The notes: generated by a model from the letters alone, not told the origin. A DNA stretch of 64,000 bases from Opitutales bacterium (GCA_016928295.1 JAFGLA010000086.1:36365-100364); one strand, 5' to 3'. Positions 18,850 to 26,770 are shown, counted from the first letter of the stretch. Translations and numbers: made by a program.

Positions 18850-20211
18850 GTGAAGAAGGTTTATATCAAGACATACGGTTGCCAGATGAACGAGCGCGAC
18901 AGCGAGGCTTTGTCCGTGATGCTGTCCACTCGCGGCTACTTTGTCGTGCCAAACGAGGCTGACGCAGACGTTGTCTTGCTAAACACCTGCGCCGTTCGCG
19001 AACAGGCGGAGCAGAAAGCAATCGGCAAGGCCCAGCATCTAGTATCAGACCGCCGCCGCGGCCTGCGGGGCGCGCCTTTGCGCGTGGGCATAATCGGCTG
19101 CATGGCGCAGAATCGCGGACCGGAGCTTTTCAACACGATCCCGGGCGTGGACATGGTCGTCGGCACCCAGCAGATACACCACGTGCCGGAGTTTCTCGAC
19201 GGCTTGTTCGCCAAAGGGGCCGATGCGGAGCCAGTGCTTGCCCTCGAAGAAGAGGACGGCTCCCAGAACGCCATTTCGCAACATCCGGAGGGCTTCCGCG
19301 CCACGGCGTTTGTCAGCATAATGCAGGGGTGCAACATGCGCTGCACCTATTGTATCGTGCCCAAAACGAGGGGGCGCGAGCGTTGCCGCTCAATCGGCGA
19401 CATCGTTGCGGAATGCCGCGGGCTTGCCGCCCGGGGCACAAAGGAAATCACTCTCCTTGGGCAGATTGTCACAAGCTACGGGCGCAGGGAGATACCGTTC
19501 GTTGACGGCAAAAGCCCCTTCGTCCAGCTAATCGAGGCCGTGGCGGAGATTGACGGCATAGAGCGCATCCGCTTCACAAGCCCGCACCCGCGCGGGTTCA
19601 AGGATGACCTTGTGCAGGCATTCGCCCGCATTCCCAAGCTGATGCCGTGCGTGCATCTGCCTGTTCAAAGCGGAAGCGACGCCGTGCTCAAGGCCATGAA
19701 CCGCCCGTACAGCGCGGAGCGGTACTTGCAGATTGTGGATTCGCTGCGCAAGGCCGTGCCGCACATATGCATTTCAACGGACGTAATCGTGGGCTTTCCC
19801 AACGAGAGCGACGAGGACTTTGAGGCCACTGCGGAAGTATTCCGTCGCGTGCGTTTCGATATGGCTTACGTGTTCAAATACAGTCCGCGTCCGGGTGCGC
19901 CTGCCGACGGCTTGGAGGACAACATCCCGGAGGACGTGAAGGAGCAGCGCAATCAGGTGCTTCTGGGGCTTCTTGGCGAGTATTCCATGGAGTGCAACCA
20001 GTCCTACGTCGGCAAGGAGCAGGAGGTGCTTGTCGAGGGCAGGGCGCGGCGCGGGGAGGATCGCTGGATGGGGCGCAACCCGACGGGTCGAAAGGTGATT
20101 TTTCCGGCAAAGGAAGATCTGACGGGGCAGCTTGTGATGGTGCACGTCGACTCGGCCACCGTGACGACCCTGGAGGGTAGTCTCGTCACCAATGCCGTGT
20201 CGGCTCTCTGA
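18850..20211 (+). CDS. miaB: tRNA-2-methylthio-N6-dimethylallyladenosine synthase
   Basis: This radical-SAM methylthiotransferase modifies A37 of tRNAs that read UNN codons. It carries all three parts. The N-terminal domain has cluster cysteines in KTYGCQMNERD, NTCAVRE and IIGCMAQN. The radical-SAM core has CNMRCTYCIVPKTRGRE. The C-terminal TRAM domain starts at SYVGKEQEVLVEG. The frame is open further upstream to 18745, but the conserved protein begins at KKVYIKTYGC. GTG 18850, preceded by GGAG with a 10-base gap, is therefore preferred. The gene is followed by nested hairpins at 20220-20293. Confidence 0.94.
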   Translation: MKKVYIKTYGCQMNERDSEALSVMLSTRGYFVVPNEADADVVLLNTCAVREQAEQKAIGKAQHLVSDRRRGLRGAPLRVGIIGCMAQNRGPELFNTIPGVDMVVGTQQIHHVPEFLDGLFAKGADAEPVLALEEEDGSQNAISQHPEGFRATAFVSIMQGCNMRCTYCIVPKTRGRERCRSIGDIVAECRGLAARGTKEITLLGQIVTSYGRREIPFVDGKSPFVQLIEAVAEIDGIERIRFTSPHPRGFKDDLVQAFARIPKLMPCVHLPVQSGSDAVLKAMNRPYSAERYLQIVDSLRKAVPHICISTDVIVGFPNESDEDFEATAEVFRRVRFDMAYVFKYSPRPGAPADGLEDNIPEDVKEQRNQVLLGLLGEYSMECNQSYVGKEQEVLVEGRARRGEDRWMGRNPTGRKVIFPAKEDLTGQLVMVHVDSATVTTLEGSLVTNAVSAL

Positions 20212-20219
20212 TTCAGGCA

Positions 20220-20293
20220 TGACAATTTGTAGTTAGCTTTTTTTTCGTGAAAAAAAGAGCACTCGCAAGTGCTTAGGCTGGCGCTAATTGTCA
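20220..20293. terminator. Nested hairpins after miaB, terminator on the minus strand
   Basis: TGACAATT (20220-20227) pairs with AATTGTCA (20286-20293). Inside it lie a T-tract/A-tract stem (CTTTTTTT with AAAAAAAG) and the hairpin AGCACT-CGCA-AGTGCT. Read on the minus strand, that last hairpin is followed directly by CTTTTTTT, a textbook intrinsic terminator. On the plus strand, where miaB ends, the order is wrong. No minus-strand gene just upstream of it is evident. Confidence 0.5.
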
Positions 20294-20327
20294 AAAAAGT
20301 GTTCGGGCGCTTTTGCCGCGTAACTTG

Positions 20328-20353
20328 GGCAGGGCTATATTTACAGCCCTGCC
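20328..20353 (+). promoter_or_regulatory. Hairpin just before the KTSC gene start
   Basis: GGCAGGGCT (20328-20336) pairs perfectly with AGCCCTGCC (20345-20353), ending three bases before ATG 20357. No Shine-Dalgarno sequence is visible. In an mRNA starting further upstream this stem would block ribosome entry. It may be a translational control or the terminator of upstream transcription. Confidence 0.4.
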
Positions 20354-20356
20354 GGT

Positions 20357-20569
20357 ATGGAACGAAGAAGGGTGATTTCTACTTTGTTAAGCTCCGTCGG
20401 ATATGACGCGGCTGCCAAGCACCTTGAGGTTGAACTGGTCAACGGGTCTGTGTTCGAATACTACGGCGTGCCTGAAGATATACATCGCGCCTTGATGAAC
20501 GCGGATTCGCGGGGCAGCTTCTACCACGGCATGATAGAGCACGTATATGCCTTCCGAAAGTTGAGGTAG
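20357..20569 (+). CDS. KTSC domain protein
   Basis: This is a small protein of 70 residues made of one KTSC domain: SSVGYDAAAKHLEVELVNGS, then FEYYGVPEDIHRALMNADSRGS, then the final VYAFRKLR. The family pattern (SS-x-VGYD, LEVEF-x-G, YYxVP, A-S-x-G) is well kept, although the KTSC tetrapeptide itself is not. The domain occurs alone or fused to lysyl-tRNA synthetases and nucleases and its function is not established. A strong bidirectional hairpin follows at 20597-20641. Confidence 0.75.
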   Translation: MERRRVISTLLSSVGYDAAAKHLEVELVNGSVFEYYGVPEDIHRALMNADSRGSFYHGMIEHVYAFRKLR

Positions 20570-20596
20570 GCTCTTGTCGCCTGTCATGGCGGTGTA

Positions 20597-20641
20597 AACA
20601 AAACGCGATGCCTGAACGAGCCGGGCATCGCGTCTTTGTTT
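20597..20641 (+). terminator. Strong terminator after the KTSC gene
   Basis: The stem ACGCGATGCC (20603-20612) with GGCATCGCGT (20624-20633) is extended outward by AAACAAA pairing with TTTGTTT, giving about 17 bp with one interruption. The T-rich 3' side makes it a plausible intrinsic terminator in either direction. Confidence 0.7.
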
Positions 20642-20752
20642 ATGTGCCCTTGATGGGATTGCGGCTCTTTTTACGCGTTCGATAACGCTTGAGTCGCGAT
20701 GTAAAATATGTTTTGTATGTTGTTGCAGTATCGCTAAGATACGATTTGCCCG

Positions 20753-21370
20753 ATGGCAGGGTTCGACGAACAGATTGTCAGAGAGTATTTTGAATTGCAG
20801 GGCTTCATGGTCCGGCAGTGGAGAAAATACCAGACGCCCCCGCGCAAGAAGTTGCCGGAGGAGGAGATTGATTTGCTTGTTTACAACCCCAATTACGTGC
20901 GCGGCGGACGGGCGCCGAACTTCATGCTCTTTTCGAGCGAGTTGCCTTATATTCACCGCGCCGTGGTCACTGTTCGCGGCTGGCACACAGCGCAGCACTT
21001 TACGCCGAGGCTCATTCAGAACAGTTCGGAGATTGTGAAGTTTCTCGAACGGGATGTGCTCAAGAGCGCGGAGGAGTTTTTCGGCCCTTCGGATGATTAT
21101 TTTGGCAAAGACGGGGGCAGCTTGCACAAGATTCTTGTCCTGCCCGGTTTGCCGACTGCCGAGCCGCACCGTAGCGAGAGTATTGCACTGCTTCGTGAAA
21201 AGGGTGTGGATGCGGTGATTTCGTTCCGTTCCATGTTGGCGGACATTATTTCGATGGTGGAGATTAATCGCAATTACGCCAAGAGCGACTTGCTTCAGAT
21301 TATTAGAATCCTGAAGGCCTACGACCTCTGCAAAGATCCGCAGATGAAGCTGTTTTCCGGCGAGCAGTAG
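20753..21370 (+). CDS. Conserved-looking protein of unknown function, possible nuclease fold
   Basis: This protein has 205 residues, no signal peptide and no membrane span. An early segment reads EQIVREYFELQGFMVRQWRKYQ, then PEEEIDLLVYNPN, then RAVVTVRGWHTAQHFTP. A conserved-looking EEEIDLLVYN strand after an N-terminal helix pair, followed by a second strand ending in a basic residue, recalls the PD-(D/E)XK nuclease core. The usual E-x-K is replaced by V-x-V-R, so this is only a suggestion. It starts at ATG 20753. The neighbours (KTSC protein, NtrC regulator facing it) give no clue. Confidence 0.65.
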   Translation: MAGFDEQIVREYFELQGFMVRQWRKYQTPPRKKLPEEEIDLLVYNPNYVRGGRAPNFMLFSSELPYIHRAVVTVRGWHTAQHFTPRLIQNSSEIVKFLERDVLKSAEEFFGPSDDYFGKDGGSLHKILVLPGLPTAEPHRSESIALLREKGVDAVISFRSMLADIISMVEINRNYAKSDLLQIIRILKAYDLCKDPQMKLFSGEQ

Positions 21371-21449
21371 CGCAAGGCAGGGCGGGGCGTAAGGACTTGC
21401 GTTGATCACACCATTGGCCGGATTCCCCGCGAATACATGCTGTTTCAGG

Positions 21450-22865
21450 CTATGACTCCGAGGCTCTCTGGCGCACCGTTCGCCTTGTAACACCCAATAG
21501 ACGTGCCGCTTGCGAACGGTTCCCGTTGCACGCTTCCAGAGCCTCTCTTGCGAGAGTCGTATCCAACTGCTCCACGAGTCGCTCGCGCAGATTGTCCGAA
21601 CCTGTCTCAAGCGCGCTCTTTACGCGCGAACGCACCCACTCGTCCAGGTTAAACTCTGTACCGCCCTCTGCGGAGCCTGAGCGTTCGGCATCCCGCTGTG
21701 GAGCGGGCAGGGCGAGGGCCTCGTCCACGTCTGCGGCTGAAATAACGAGGTTGTTCGCGCTGAGCAGGGCCTTGCGCAAAGTGTTCTGAAGCTGGCGCAC
21801 ATTTCCCGGCCAGTCGCTGGCCTTCAGCTTTTCGAGCGCATCGGCCTCTATGCCGGACGGAGCGCAGCCGTATTCGCTGCAAAAGCGCCCTATGAAATAC
21901 TCGGCTAGGGCCGGGATGTCGTCCTTGCGCTCGCGCAGCGGGGGCATCCGAATCTCCATCACCGAGAGGCGGTGGTACAAGTCCTCGCGGAACTCGTTTT
22001 TCGCCACCATTTCTTCGAGGTTGCGGTGAGTCGCGGCCACGATGCGCACATCAATAGCCAGAGGCTTGTCGCCGCCGAGGCGCTGGATTGTCTTCTCCTG
22101 AAGCGCCCGTAGGAGGCGCACCTGCGTGTTCCACGAAATGTCGCCAATCTCGTCAAGGAACAGTGTGCCTCCCTCCGCACGCTCGAAGTGGCCGCTCCGC
22201 GCCTTTTGCGCCCCAGTGAAGGAGCCTTTTTCGTAGCCGAACAGCTCGCTTTCAAGAAGGCTTTCGGGGATGGCCGCGCAGTTTACGGCTATAAAGGGTT
22301 TTTCGGCGCGGGGGCTGAACTGGTGTATCGCTGTTGCGACAAGTTCCTTGCCCGTGCCCGTCTCACCGCGAATTAGCACCGTTGCAGGCAGGGCTGCCAT
22401 GCGGCCAACGTGCTTGTAAACTTCCAGCATCTTTGCGCTTCGCCCCACCATCTGCGGCAGCGTGGCGGCGCGGGGCACCATGGGCGGGGCGGCGTGGGCG
22501 CGCGAGCAGGCCTCTTTGGCAAGCTCCACAAGCAGGTCCAGATCTATCGGTTTTTCCTGATAGTCGAAGGCGCCGTTTTTCATCGCCTCGATGGCAGTTT
22601 CCACCGAGCCGTGAGCGGTAACGAATAGGACGGGCAGATACGCGAAACGCCGCTTGAGCTGCTTTAAAAGGGTGAGTCCATCCACGCCCGGCATCTGGTA
22701 GTCGGTCATTATCAGGTGATACCTCTCCTTGCTGGAAAACAGCCTTTCCAGAGCCTCCTCGCCGTTGTCAAAGCAGTCCACCACAAAGCCCGCGTCTTCG
22801 AGAACTTCCTGATACAGCATGGACGTACTGCGCAGGTCTTCAATCAGCATGATGCGGTTGGACAT
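21450..22865 (-). CDS. NtrC-family sigma-54 response regulator
   Basis: This is a 471-residue activator with three domains. The receiver domain keeps the acidic pair in LIEDL and the phosphorylatable Asp in LIMTDYQMPG (D55). The sigma-54 AAA+ domain has Walker A RGETGTGKELVATAI, the sigma-54 contact loop YEKGSFTGAQK (GSFTGA, a known variant of GAFTGA), Walker B GGTLFLDEIGDIS and LLRALQEKTIQRLGG. The C-terminal Fis-type helix-turn-helix reads NGNRSQAARLLGVTRRTVRQR. It would be phosphorylated, oligomerise on upstream dyads and open sigma-54 promoters. It starts 26 bp from tandem dyads at 22892-22929 and faces an operon with a -24/-12 promoter, which is its most likely target. Confidence 0.95.
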   Translation of the reverse strand: MSNRIMLIEDLRSTSMLYQEVLEDAGFVVDCFDNGEEALERLFSSKERYHLIMTDYQMPGVDGLTLLKQLKRRFAYLPVLFVTAHGSVETAIEAMKNGAFDYQEKPIDLDLLVELAKEACSRAHAAPPMVPRAATLPQMVGRSAKMLEVYKHVGRMAALPATVLIRGETGTGKELVATAIHQFSPRAEKPFIAVNCAAIPESLLESELFGYEKGSFTGAQKARSGHFERAEGGTLFLDEIGDISWNTQVRLLRALQEKTIQRLGGDKPLAIDVRIVAATHRNLEEMVAKNEFREDLYHRLSVMEIRMPPLRERKDDIPALAEYFIGRFCSEYGCAPSGIEADALEKLKASDWPGNVRQLQNTLRKALLSANNLVISAADVDEALALPAPQRDAERSGSAEGGTEFNLDEWVRSRVKSALETGSDNLRERLVEQLDTTLAREALEACNGNRSQAARLLGVTRRTVRQRASES

Positions 22866-22891
22866 CGTTAGCTTTTATATCGGCCAGTAGT

Positions 22892-22929
22892 TGGGCTTTG
22901 TAAGCCCAGTACTGGGCTTTGAAAGCTCA
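22892..22929. promoter_or_regulatory. Tandem activator-binding dyads
   Basis: Two 17-bp dyads, TGGGCTTTGTAAGCCCA (22892-22908) and TGGGCTTTGAAAGCTCA (22913-22929), share the form TGGGCTT-N3-AAGCYCA. Their centres are 21 bp apart, two helical turns, so both face the same side of DNA. They lie about 100 bp upstream of the -24/-12 promoter at 23014-23030, as enhancer sites of NtrC-type activators do, and next to the activator gene. In RNA the four arms could also fold as two hairpins or one (22902-22919 is a perfect 18-bp palindrome). Confidence 0.75.
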
Positions 22930-23013
22930 GTTAATGTGCGGCCTGCTGTACCGTAAATCCAGTTGTTTGTTGCTACTCATTGGTGAAGAACGCTTTATAT
23001 ATTCGTCGCATAG

Positions 23014-23030
23014 TTGGCACGCTTCTCGCT
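23014..23030 (+). promoter_or_regulatory. Sigma-54 (-24/-12) promoter
   Basis: TTGGCACGCTTCTCGCT matches the consensus YTGGCACG-N4-TTGCW except for one base in the -12 box. GG (23016-23017) and GC (23028-23029) are separated by exactly 10 bases. Transcription would start near 23041 and run into the HPt-like gene at 23184. No other good -24/-12 site was noticed in the gaps of this window. Confidence 0.8.
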
Positions 23031-23183
23031 TTATTATGGACGAGCAAGGCGCCGTCCTTCGGAGAAGATGGGGGCGGTAAGCAGCGGGAGAGTGGCTCCT
23101 GGTCCCGAAGCAGGCGGCGCAAGCTCACTAACTTTTTTGCGGGTAACATACTAAAACAACGAAGCGGGGATATAGGAGGCGTT

Positions 23184-23564
23184 ATGGACAAGATGATCAA
23201 CTGCCCGGTAGTGGACCTTTCGATACTTTCAATTTATCTGGGTTCCACAGACGAGAACGGCGAGTGGCTATTCCCGGAACTTATCAAGCAGTTCCGCGAG
23301 AGCAGCTTGAGCCTTTTGGGCCGAGTGGGCACAGAGGTTGCCACGGGCAACTTCGACGCAGCGGCCAACACGATGTTTCTCTTCGCCGGTGTGGCGCGTC
23401 TTGTCGGAGCCATCAGGCTGGAGAAGATGGCTCTTTCGCTAAGGCACAATTGCATGGAGGGGCAGCTACCGTCCGACAACAACTGGGCGGTGTTTGTAGA
23501 TGGGATCGTGGACTTCATCGAAAGCGCGAAGAAGTATCACAACGAGCTGCTGTCATCGCTCTAG
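23184..23564 (+). CDS. HPt-like protein lacking the phosphorylatable His
   Basis: This is a 126-residue, mostly helical protein that matches the HPt domain in pattern: LIKQFRESSLSLLGRVGTEV, then FDAAANTMFLFAGVARLVGA, then IRLEKMALSLRHNC. Aligning the conserved glycine and the final GA pair puts Phe65 where HPt proteins have the phosphorylated His (HxLKG). The site is therefore lost, and the protein may act as a docking or inhibitory partner. The start is ATG 23184 with a strong AGGAGG six bases before; the frame open from 22980 is not used. It is first in the operon behind the sigma-54 promoter and 36 bp from the next gene. Confidence 0.7.
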   Translation: MDKMINCPVVDLSILSIYLGSTDENGEWLFPELIKQFRESSLSLLGRVGTEVATGNFDAAANTMFLFAGVARLVGAIRLEKMALSLRHNCMEGQLPSDNNWAVFVDGIVDFIESAKKYHNELLSSL

Positions 23565-23600
23565 GGCGCAAGTGAGGGATAGACCAAGCAAGGAACAGGG

Positions 23601-24827
23601 ATGAGTTTTCAAACGAAAATACACACCGTAACCAAGCGTGAAGTCTATTCAAGACGCGACCCGTTGGGGGGCCTTTGGGGGAAGGCTAAAGAGCGCATGA
23701 CAGCAGCCTCCGCGGCAGAGGCAATTACAACACGAAGAGGGATGGCTAAAAGAGGGGAAAAGCGGGAAATGAAACACAACTACGACATCATTCCAATACC
23801 GGTTTCGGTAAGGGACAGGCAGGGACGCTACACATACGTCAATCGTGCCTGGGTTGAGATGTTCTCGGTTGACGCGAAGAGCGCCATCGGGCGCACCGAC
23901 GGCGAGCTGGAGCTGGACCCGCTTGCGTTCCCCGAAGGGGAGCATGGCACCGAGAAAGGGGAATACGTCTTCAGGGACGTTTACATCACTACGAAGGAAA
24001 AGGGGAGGCTCTTGCTGGAGCTTATTGAAACGAGCGCGAACGACAACGACGTGGGGGACGTCATATGCGTGCATCAGGACATGACCGGCATCGGCTGGCG
24101 CATGGAAGACCTGACGCGCAACCTTTCGCGCTGTGAGTACAAGACCAGGCAGAGCGTGCAGAATGTGGTGCGCATGTCGCGCGACATGGGCGAGCACTTG
24201 GAGCAAATGGCTCTTTATTGCGACAAGCTGGAACAGAGCCGCATGGATGGGCAGCAGAGGGAATGGCTCGCTTGTGTCCGCGACAGCGCAACCCTGCTAC
24301 AGAAGCAGGTGCAGAGGTGCGTTAACTTGAGCGTTCTGGAAGATTCCACACAGGTGGATGGTAACGAGCCGCTGCTCTTGCCCCGTCTATTTGATGAGGT
24401 CTGTGCAATGTATTCAGGCATAGCAGAGGACAGGCAGATCAGTATCGGCACAAATCTGGACTCGTCGCTTCAGGAAGCAATACTGGGAGATTCGCAGAAG
24501 ATTCGCCAGATACTGGTGAACCTGCTCGATGCGGCGCTGCGGGGATCGCTTCCGGGAAAGATTACCTTGAGCGCGACAGTCGTTCAGGACGCAGACAGGC
24601 CGCTTTGCCTAAAGGCTCGCGTTGAGAAGCCGCACGAGGACTTGCCGGACGCTGCTGGCGGGAACGATTTGCCAAGTCTTAGCATGGGCCTTTCGCACAA
24701 GGTTTTGAGGGGACTGTGCGGACTGTTGGGCGGACGCTTTGAAATTAGCAGGGATACGGACGGGGCGAGGCTGCTTCGCGTGTATCTGCGGCTTTCAAGA
24801 CCGGCCAAGACCAAGACAGGCAGATGA
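23601..24827 (+). CDS. PAS-domain histidine-kinase-like protein without a clear H-box
   Basis: A PAS domain (about residues 60-155: IPIPVSVRDRQGRYTYVNRAW, then HQDMTG at its end) is followed by a helical dimerisation-like region and a C-terminal ATPase-like part. In the helical region the place of the usual MSHEIRTPL box reads NVVRMSRDMGEHLEQM, with no His-Glu/Asp pair. The N-box survives in part (QKIRQILVNLLDAALRGS), but the glycine-rich lid is reduced to SLSMGLSHKVL and the DxGxG loop is missing. It therefore looks like a pseudokinase sensor. ATG 23601 has AAGGA upstream; ATG 23769, just before the PAS domain, is an alternative. Confidence 0.75.
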   Translation: MSFQTKIHTVTKREVYSRRDPLGGLWGKAKERMTAASAAEAITTRRGMAKRGEKREMKHNYDIIPIPVSVRDRQGRYTYVNRAWVEMFSVDAKSAIGRTDGELELDPLAFPEGEHGTEKGEYVFRDVYITTKEKGRLLLELIETSANDNDVGDVICVHQDMTGIGWRMEDLTRNLSRCEYKTRQSVQNVVRMSRDMGEHLEQMALYCDKLEQSRMDGQQREWLACVRDSATLLQKQVQRCVNLSVLEDSTQVDGNEPLLLPRLFDEVCAMYSGIAEDRQISIGTNLDSSLQEAILGDSQKIRQILVNLLDAALRGSLPGKITLSATVVQDADRPLCLKARVEKPHEDLPDAAGGNDLPSLSMGLSHKVLRGLCGLLGGRFEISRDTDGARLLRVYLRLSRPAKTKTGR

Positions 24828-24906
24828 TTTTCGAGTAACTACTGCCAGTGCCAGAAAGGCGCTGGCAGCTTTCACGTCCATATGCTTTACATACAAAGGT
24901 GCAGCG

Positions 24907-25275
24907 ATGAATTCAGGCGAAAAACGCGAAGTTATAGACATGCATGTTGCGAGCCAGTTGATGGCCCACAAGAGAAACGGACTTACGGCCTTTGAGCGTT
25001 TGTTGCCCGTTTTTAGAGAGGAGGCCGCGATGCTCGTCTCGCAGATACGATGCGCGATAAATGCCAGCGACGCCGAAGGACTACACCTCACCGCGCACAA
25101 GCTCAAGGGAAGCGCAAGCGTTCTCGGGGCGATAGAGGTCAGGCAGATCTCCCAGTCCGTCATGGACGAGGCGCAGAAGGGTGCCTATCCAAGCTTGGAG
25201 TGCCTTCAGGAGCTTGAGAAGTCCGTGGAACAGTTCCTGGCGTCCGCCCAGCAGGCGGTGTCACGGCGGGTCTGA
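24907..25275 (+). CDS. HPt domain protein (intact His)
   Basis: This is a 122-residue protein consisting of one histidine phosphotransfer domain: FERLLPVFREEAAMLVSQI, then the active-site helix GLHLTAHKLKGSASVLGA (His64), then the closing helix. It would carry phosphate between two receivers, most plausibly to the NtrC-type regulator encoded opposite. The start is ATG 24907, 80 bp after the pseudokinase, with AAAGGTG upstream. It is the only protein of the first three in this operon with its phosphorylation residue in place. Confidence 0.88.
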   Translation: MNSGEKREVIDMHVASQLMAHKRNGLTAFERLLPVFREEAAMLVSQIRCAINASDAEGLHLTAHKLKGSASVLGAIEVRQISQSVMDEAQKGAYPSLECLQELEKSVEQFLASAQQAVSRRV

Positions 25276-25324
25276 ACTTTCGGGCGCATTCGTTTTAAGG
25301 AGGTAACTAGACGTGGAGTGAGTC

Positions 25325-26770
25325 ATGAATTTTCACAACGGAAGAGTAGTAGCTCTTCAATCAGATAATACTACATTAGCATTGTATTATGAACTGTTTG
25401 GCGACGAGCCGACAGATTTTCGCGTTGTACCGTCTTTGTACCATGTGCTTAACGAAGTAAGAACGTGGACACCGGACCTTTTGATTCTGAACTGCTCTCA
25501 GGGCTTTGAGCCAATGCTCGCCCTGTGTGAGCAAATTCGTTCGGATTCAAACCTGTCTTCGATTCCGATAATCGTAGTAAGCTCTATGGCGGACAAGTCG
25601 GCGCGATACAGGGCTTTTGAGGCAGGAGTGGACGAGTATTTCGCAAAGCCTTTTGATACCGAGGAATTCAAAATCCGCGTAGGCAGGATGCTTCGCAACC
25701 ATCAGTTTCGCTTAAACCACGCCGAGAAGAATCTGTTTTTCATGCTCTCGCAGCGTCTGCCTTACCCGCTGGCAATGGTGGATATTAACGACAGGGTCGT
25801 TTACGCAAACGTACATGCGCAGATGGATTTCAATCTGGAGTCTGCACGCGATAAACGTTGGCAGGACGTTTTGGCCCAGAGCTGCAATCTCTGCAATCAG
25901 GACGAATGGGCCAAGGCCAATGGGCGTGTGACAAGTGCTAAGACCTTGCTCATGAACGGGCATCGTCATGGTGTGGACGGGCGGCTGCGCTGGTTTACCT
26001 GTCACCTGTTTCCACTGGCTGAAGATCCATCGGGGAGAAAGGTGATATGCGTTGTGGACGCCAGTGCGGACATGGAGCTTCAGGACTTGCTTCTTGGGGT
26101 GAAGCGTCTTGTGACGCACAAGCTGCGCACGCCGATAAACGGACTGCTCGGGCCTCTGGACATGCTCAAGGAGGATGAGCAAATGGAGGCTCAGGCGCGA
26201 AAGAGCATTGTAAAGCTCGCCCTGCAAAGCGCCGAGCGCCTGTCTGCGGCAGTAAATGACATGGAGCGTTACTTCATTGACACTCACTCAAGAAGTGCCT
26301 CCCAACCGATAAGTGTAGCCGACGCGGCGGGCATGGTTAAGCTCTGCGCTGGCGAGCAGCTTGCCGAGCTATTGGAGTGCCGCGTCGAATCGTGCCGTTC
26401 AAGTTTTCTGCCAATAGACGCAAGGCAGTGCTACAACATATTTACGGAGCTTTTCGACAATTCGGTAAAGTTTCACCCCAAGCATTCGCCTCGCCTGAAG
26501 ATAGAGTTTCGCAAGGATGGCGACAGCGTGCTTGTCGTTGCTGAGGACGACGGCATTTACACCGATGCCGCTTCCCTTGCATACCTGGCAACGCCGCTCT
26601 TTCAGAGGGAGGCTGCGCTTACTGGAGAAATGGCGGGGGTCGGCATGGGGTTGGCTCAGGTGGCACGGATCATCTATTCTTGCGGGGGCGACATCAACTT
26701 CTCCGGCAAAAACGACGGCCCCGGGCTGCGCGTAAAAATGCGTCTCCCTATACACGGCAAAGCTGCCTGA
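25325..26770 (+). CDS. Histidine kinase with N-terminal degenerate receiver
   Basis: The 481-residue protein reads receiver, PAS-like, HisKA, HATPase. The receiver (1-120) keeps the terminal Lys (DEYFAKPF, K108) and the PIIVVSS strand. The phosphorylatable Asp is replaced by Asn56 (DLLILNCS) and the first acidic pair is mostly lost (LQSDN). The PAS-like part (about 140-250) starts LPYPLAMVDINDRVVYANVHA. The H-box is intact (THKLRTPINGLL, His265), as are the N-box (ELFDNSVKF) and G2 box (GVGMGLAQV). It can probably autophosphorylate but not pass phosphate to its own receiver, which would act as a locked input domain. ATG 25325 is preceded by GGAG. It ends the operon. Confidence 0.88.
   Translation: MNFHNGRVVALQSDNTTLALYYELFGDEPTDFRVVPSLYHVLNEVRTWTPDLLILNCSQGFEPMLALCEQIRSDSNLSSIPIIVVSSMADKSARYRAFEAGVDEYFAKPFDTEEFKIRVGRMLRNHQFRLNHAEKNLFFMLSQRLPYPLAMVDINDRVVYANVHAQMDFNLESARDKRWQDVLAQSCNLCNQDEWAKANGRVTSAKTLLMNGHRHGVDGRLRWFTCHLFPLAEDPSGRKVICVVDASADMELQDLLLGVKRLVTHKLRTPINGLLGPLDMLKEDEQMEAQARKSIVKLALQSAERLSAAVNDMERYFIDTHSRSASQPISVADAAGMVKLCAGEQLAELLECRVESCRSSFLPIDARQCYNIFTELFDNSVKFHPKHSPRLKIEFRKDGDSVLVVAEDDGIYTDAASLAYLATPLFQREAALTGEMAGVGMGLAQVARIIYSCGGDINFSGKNDGPGLRVKMRLPIHGKAA

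Noticed and set aside
20387..21610. Long open frame of 407 codons on the minus strand
   Set aside because: It runs antisense through the KTSC gene, a strong terminator and the protein at 20753, all with better coding character. Its translation has no domain features.
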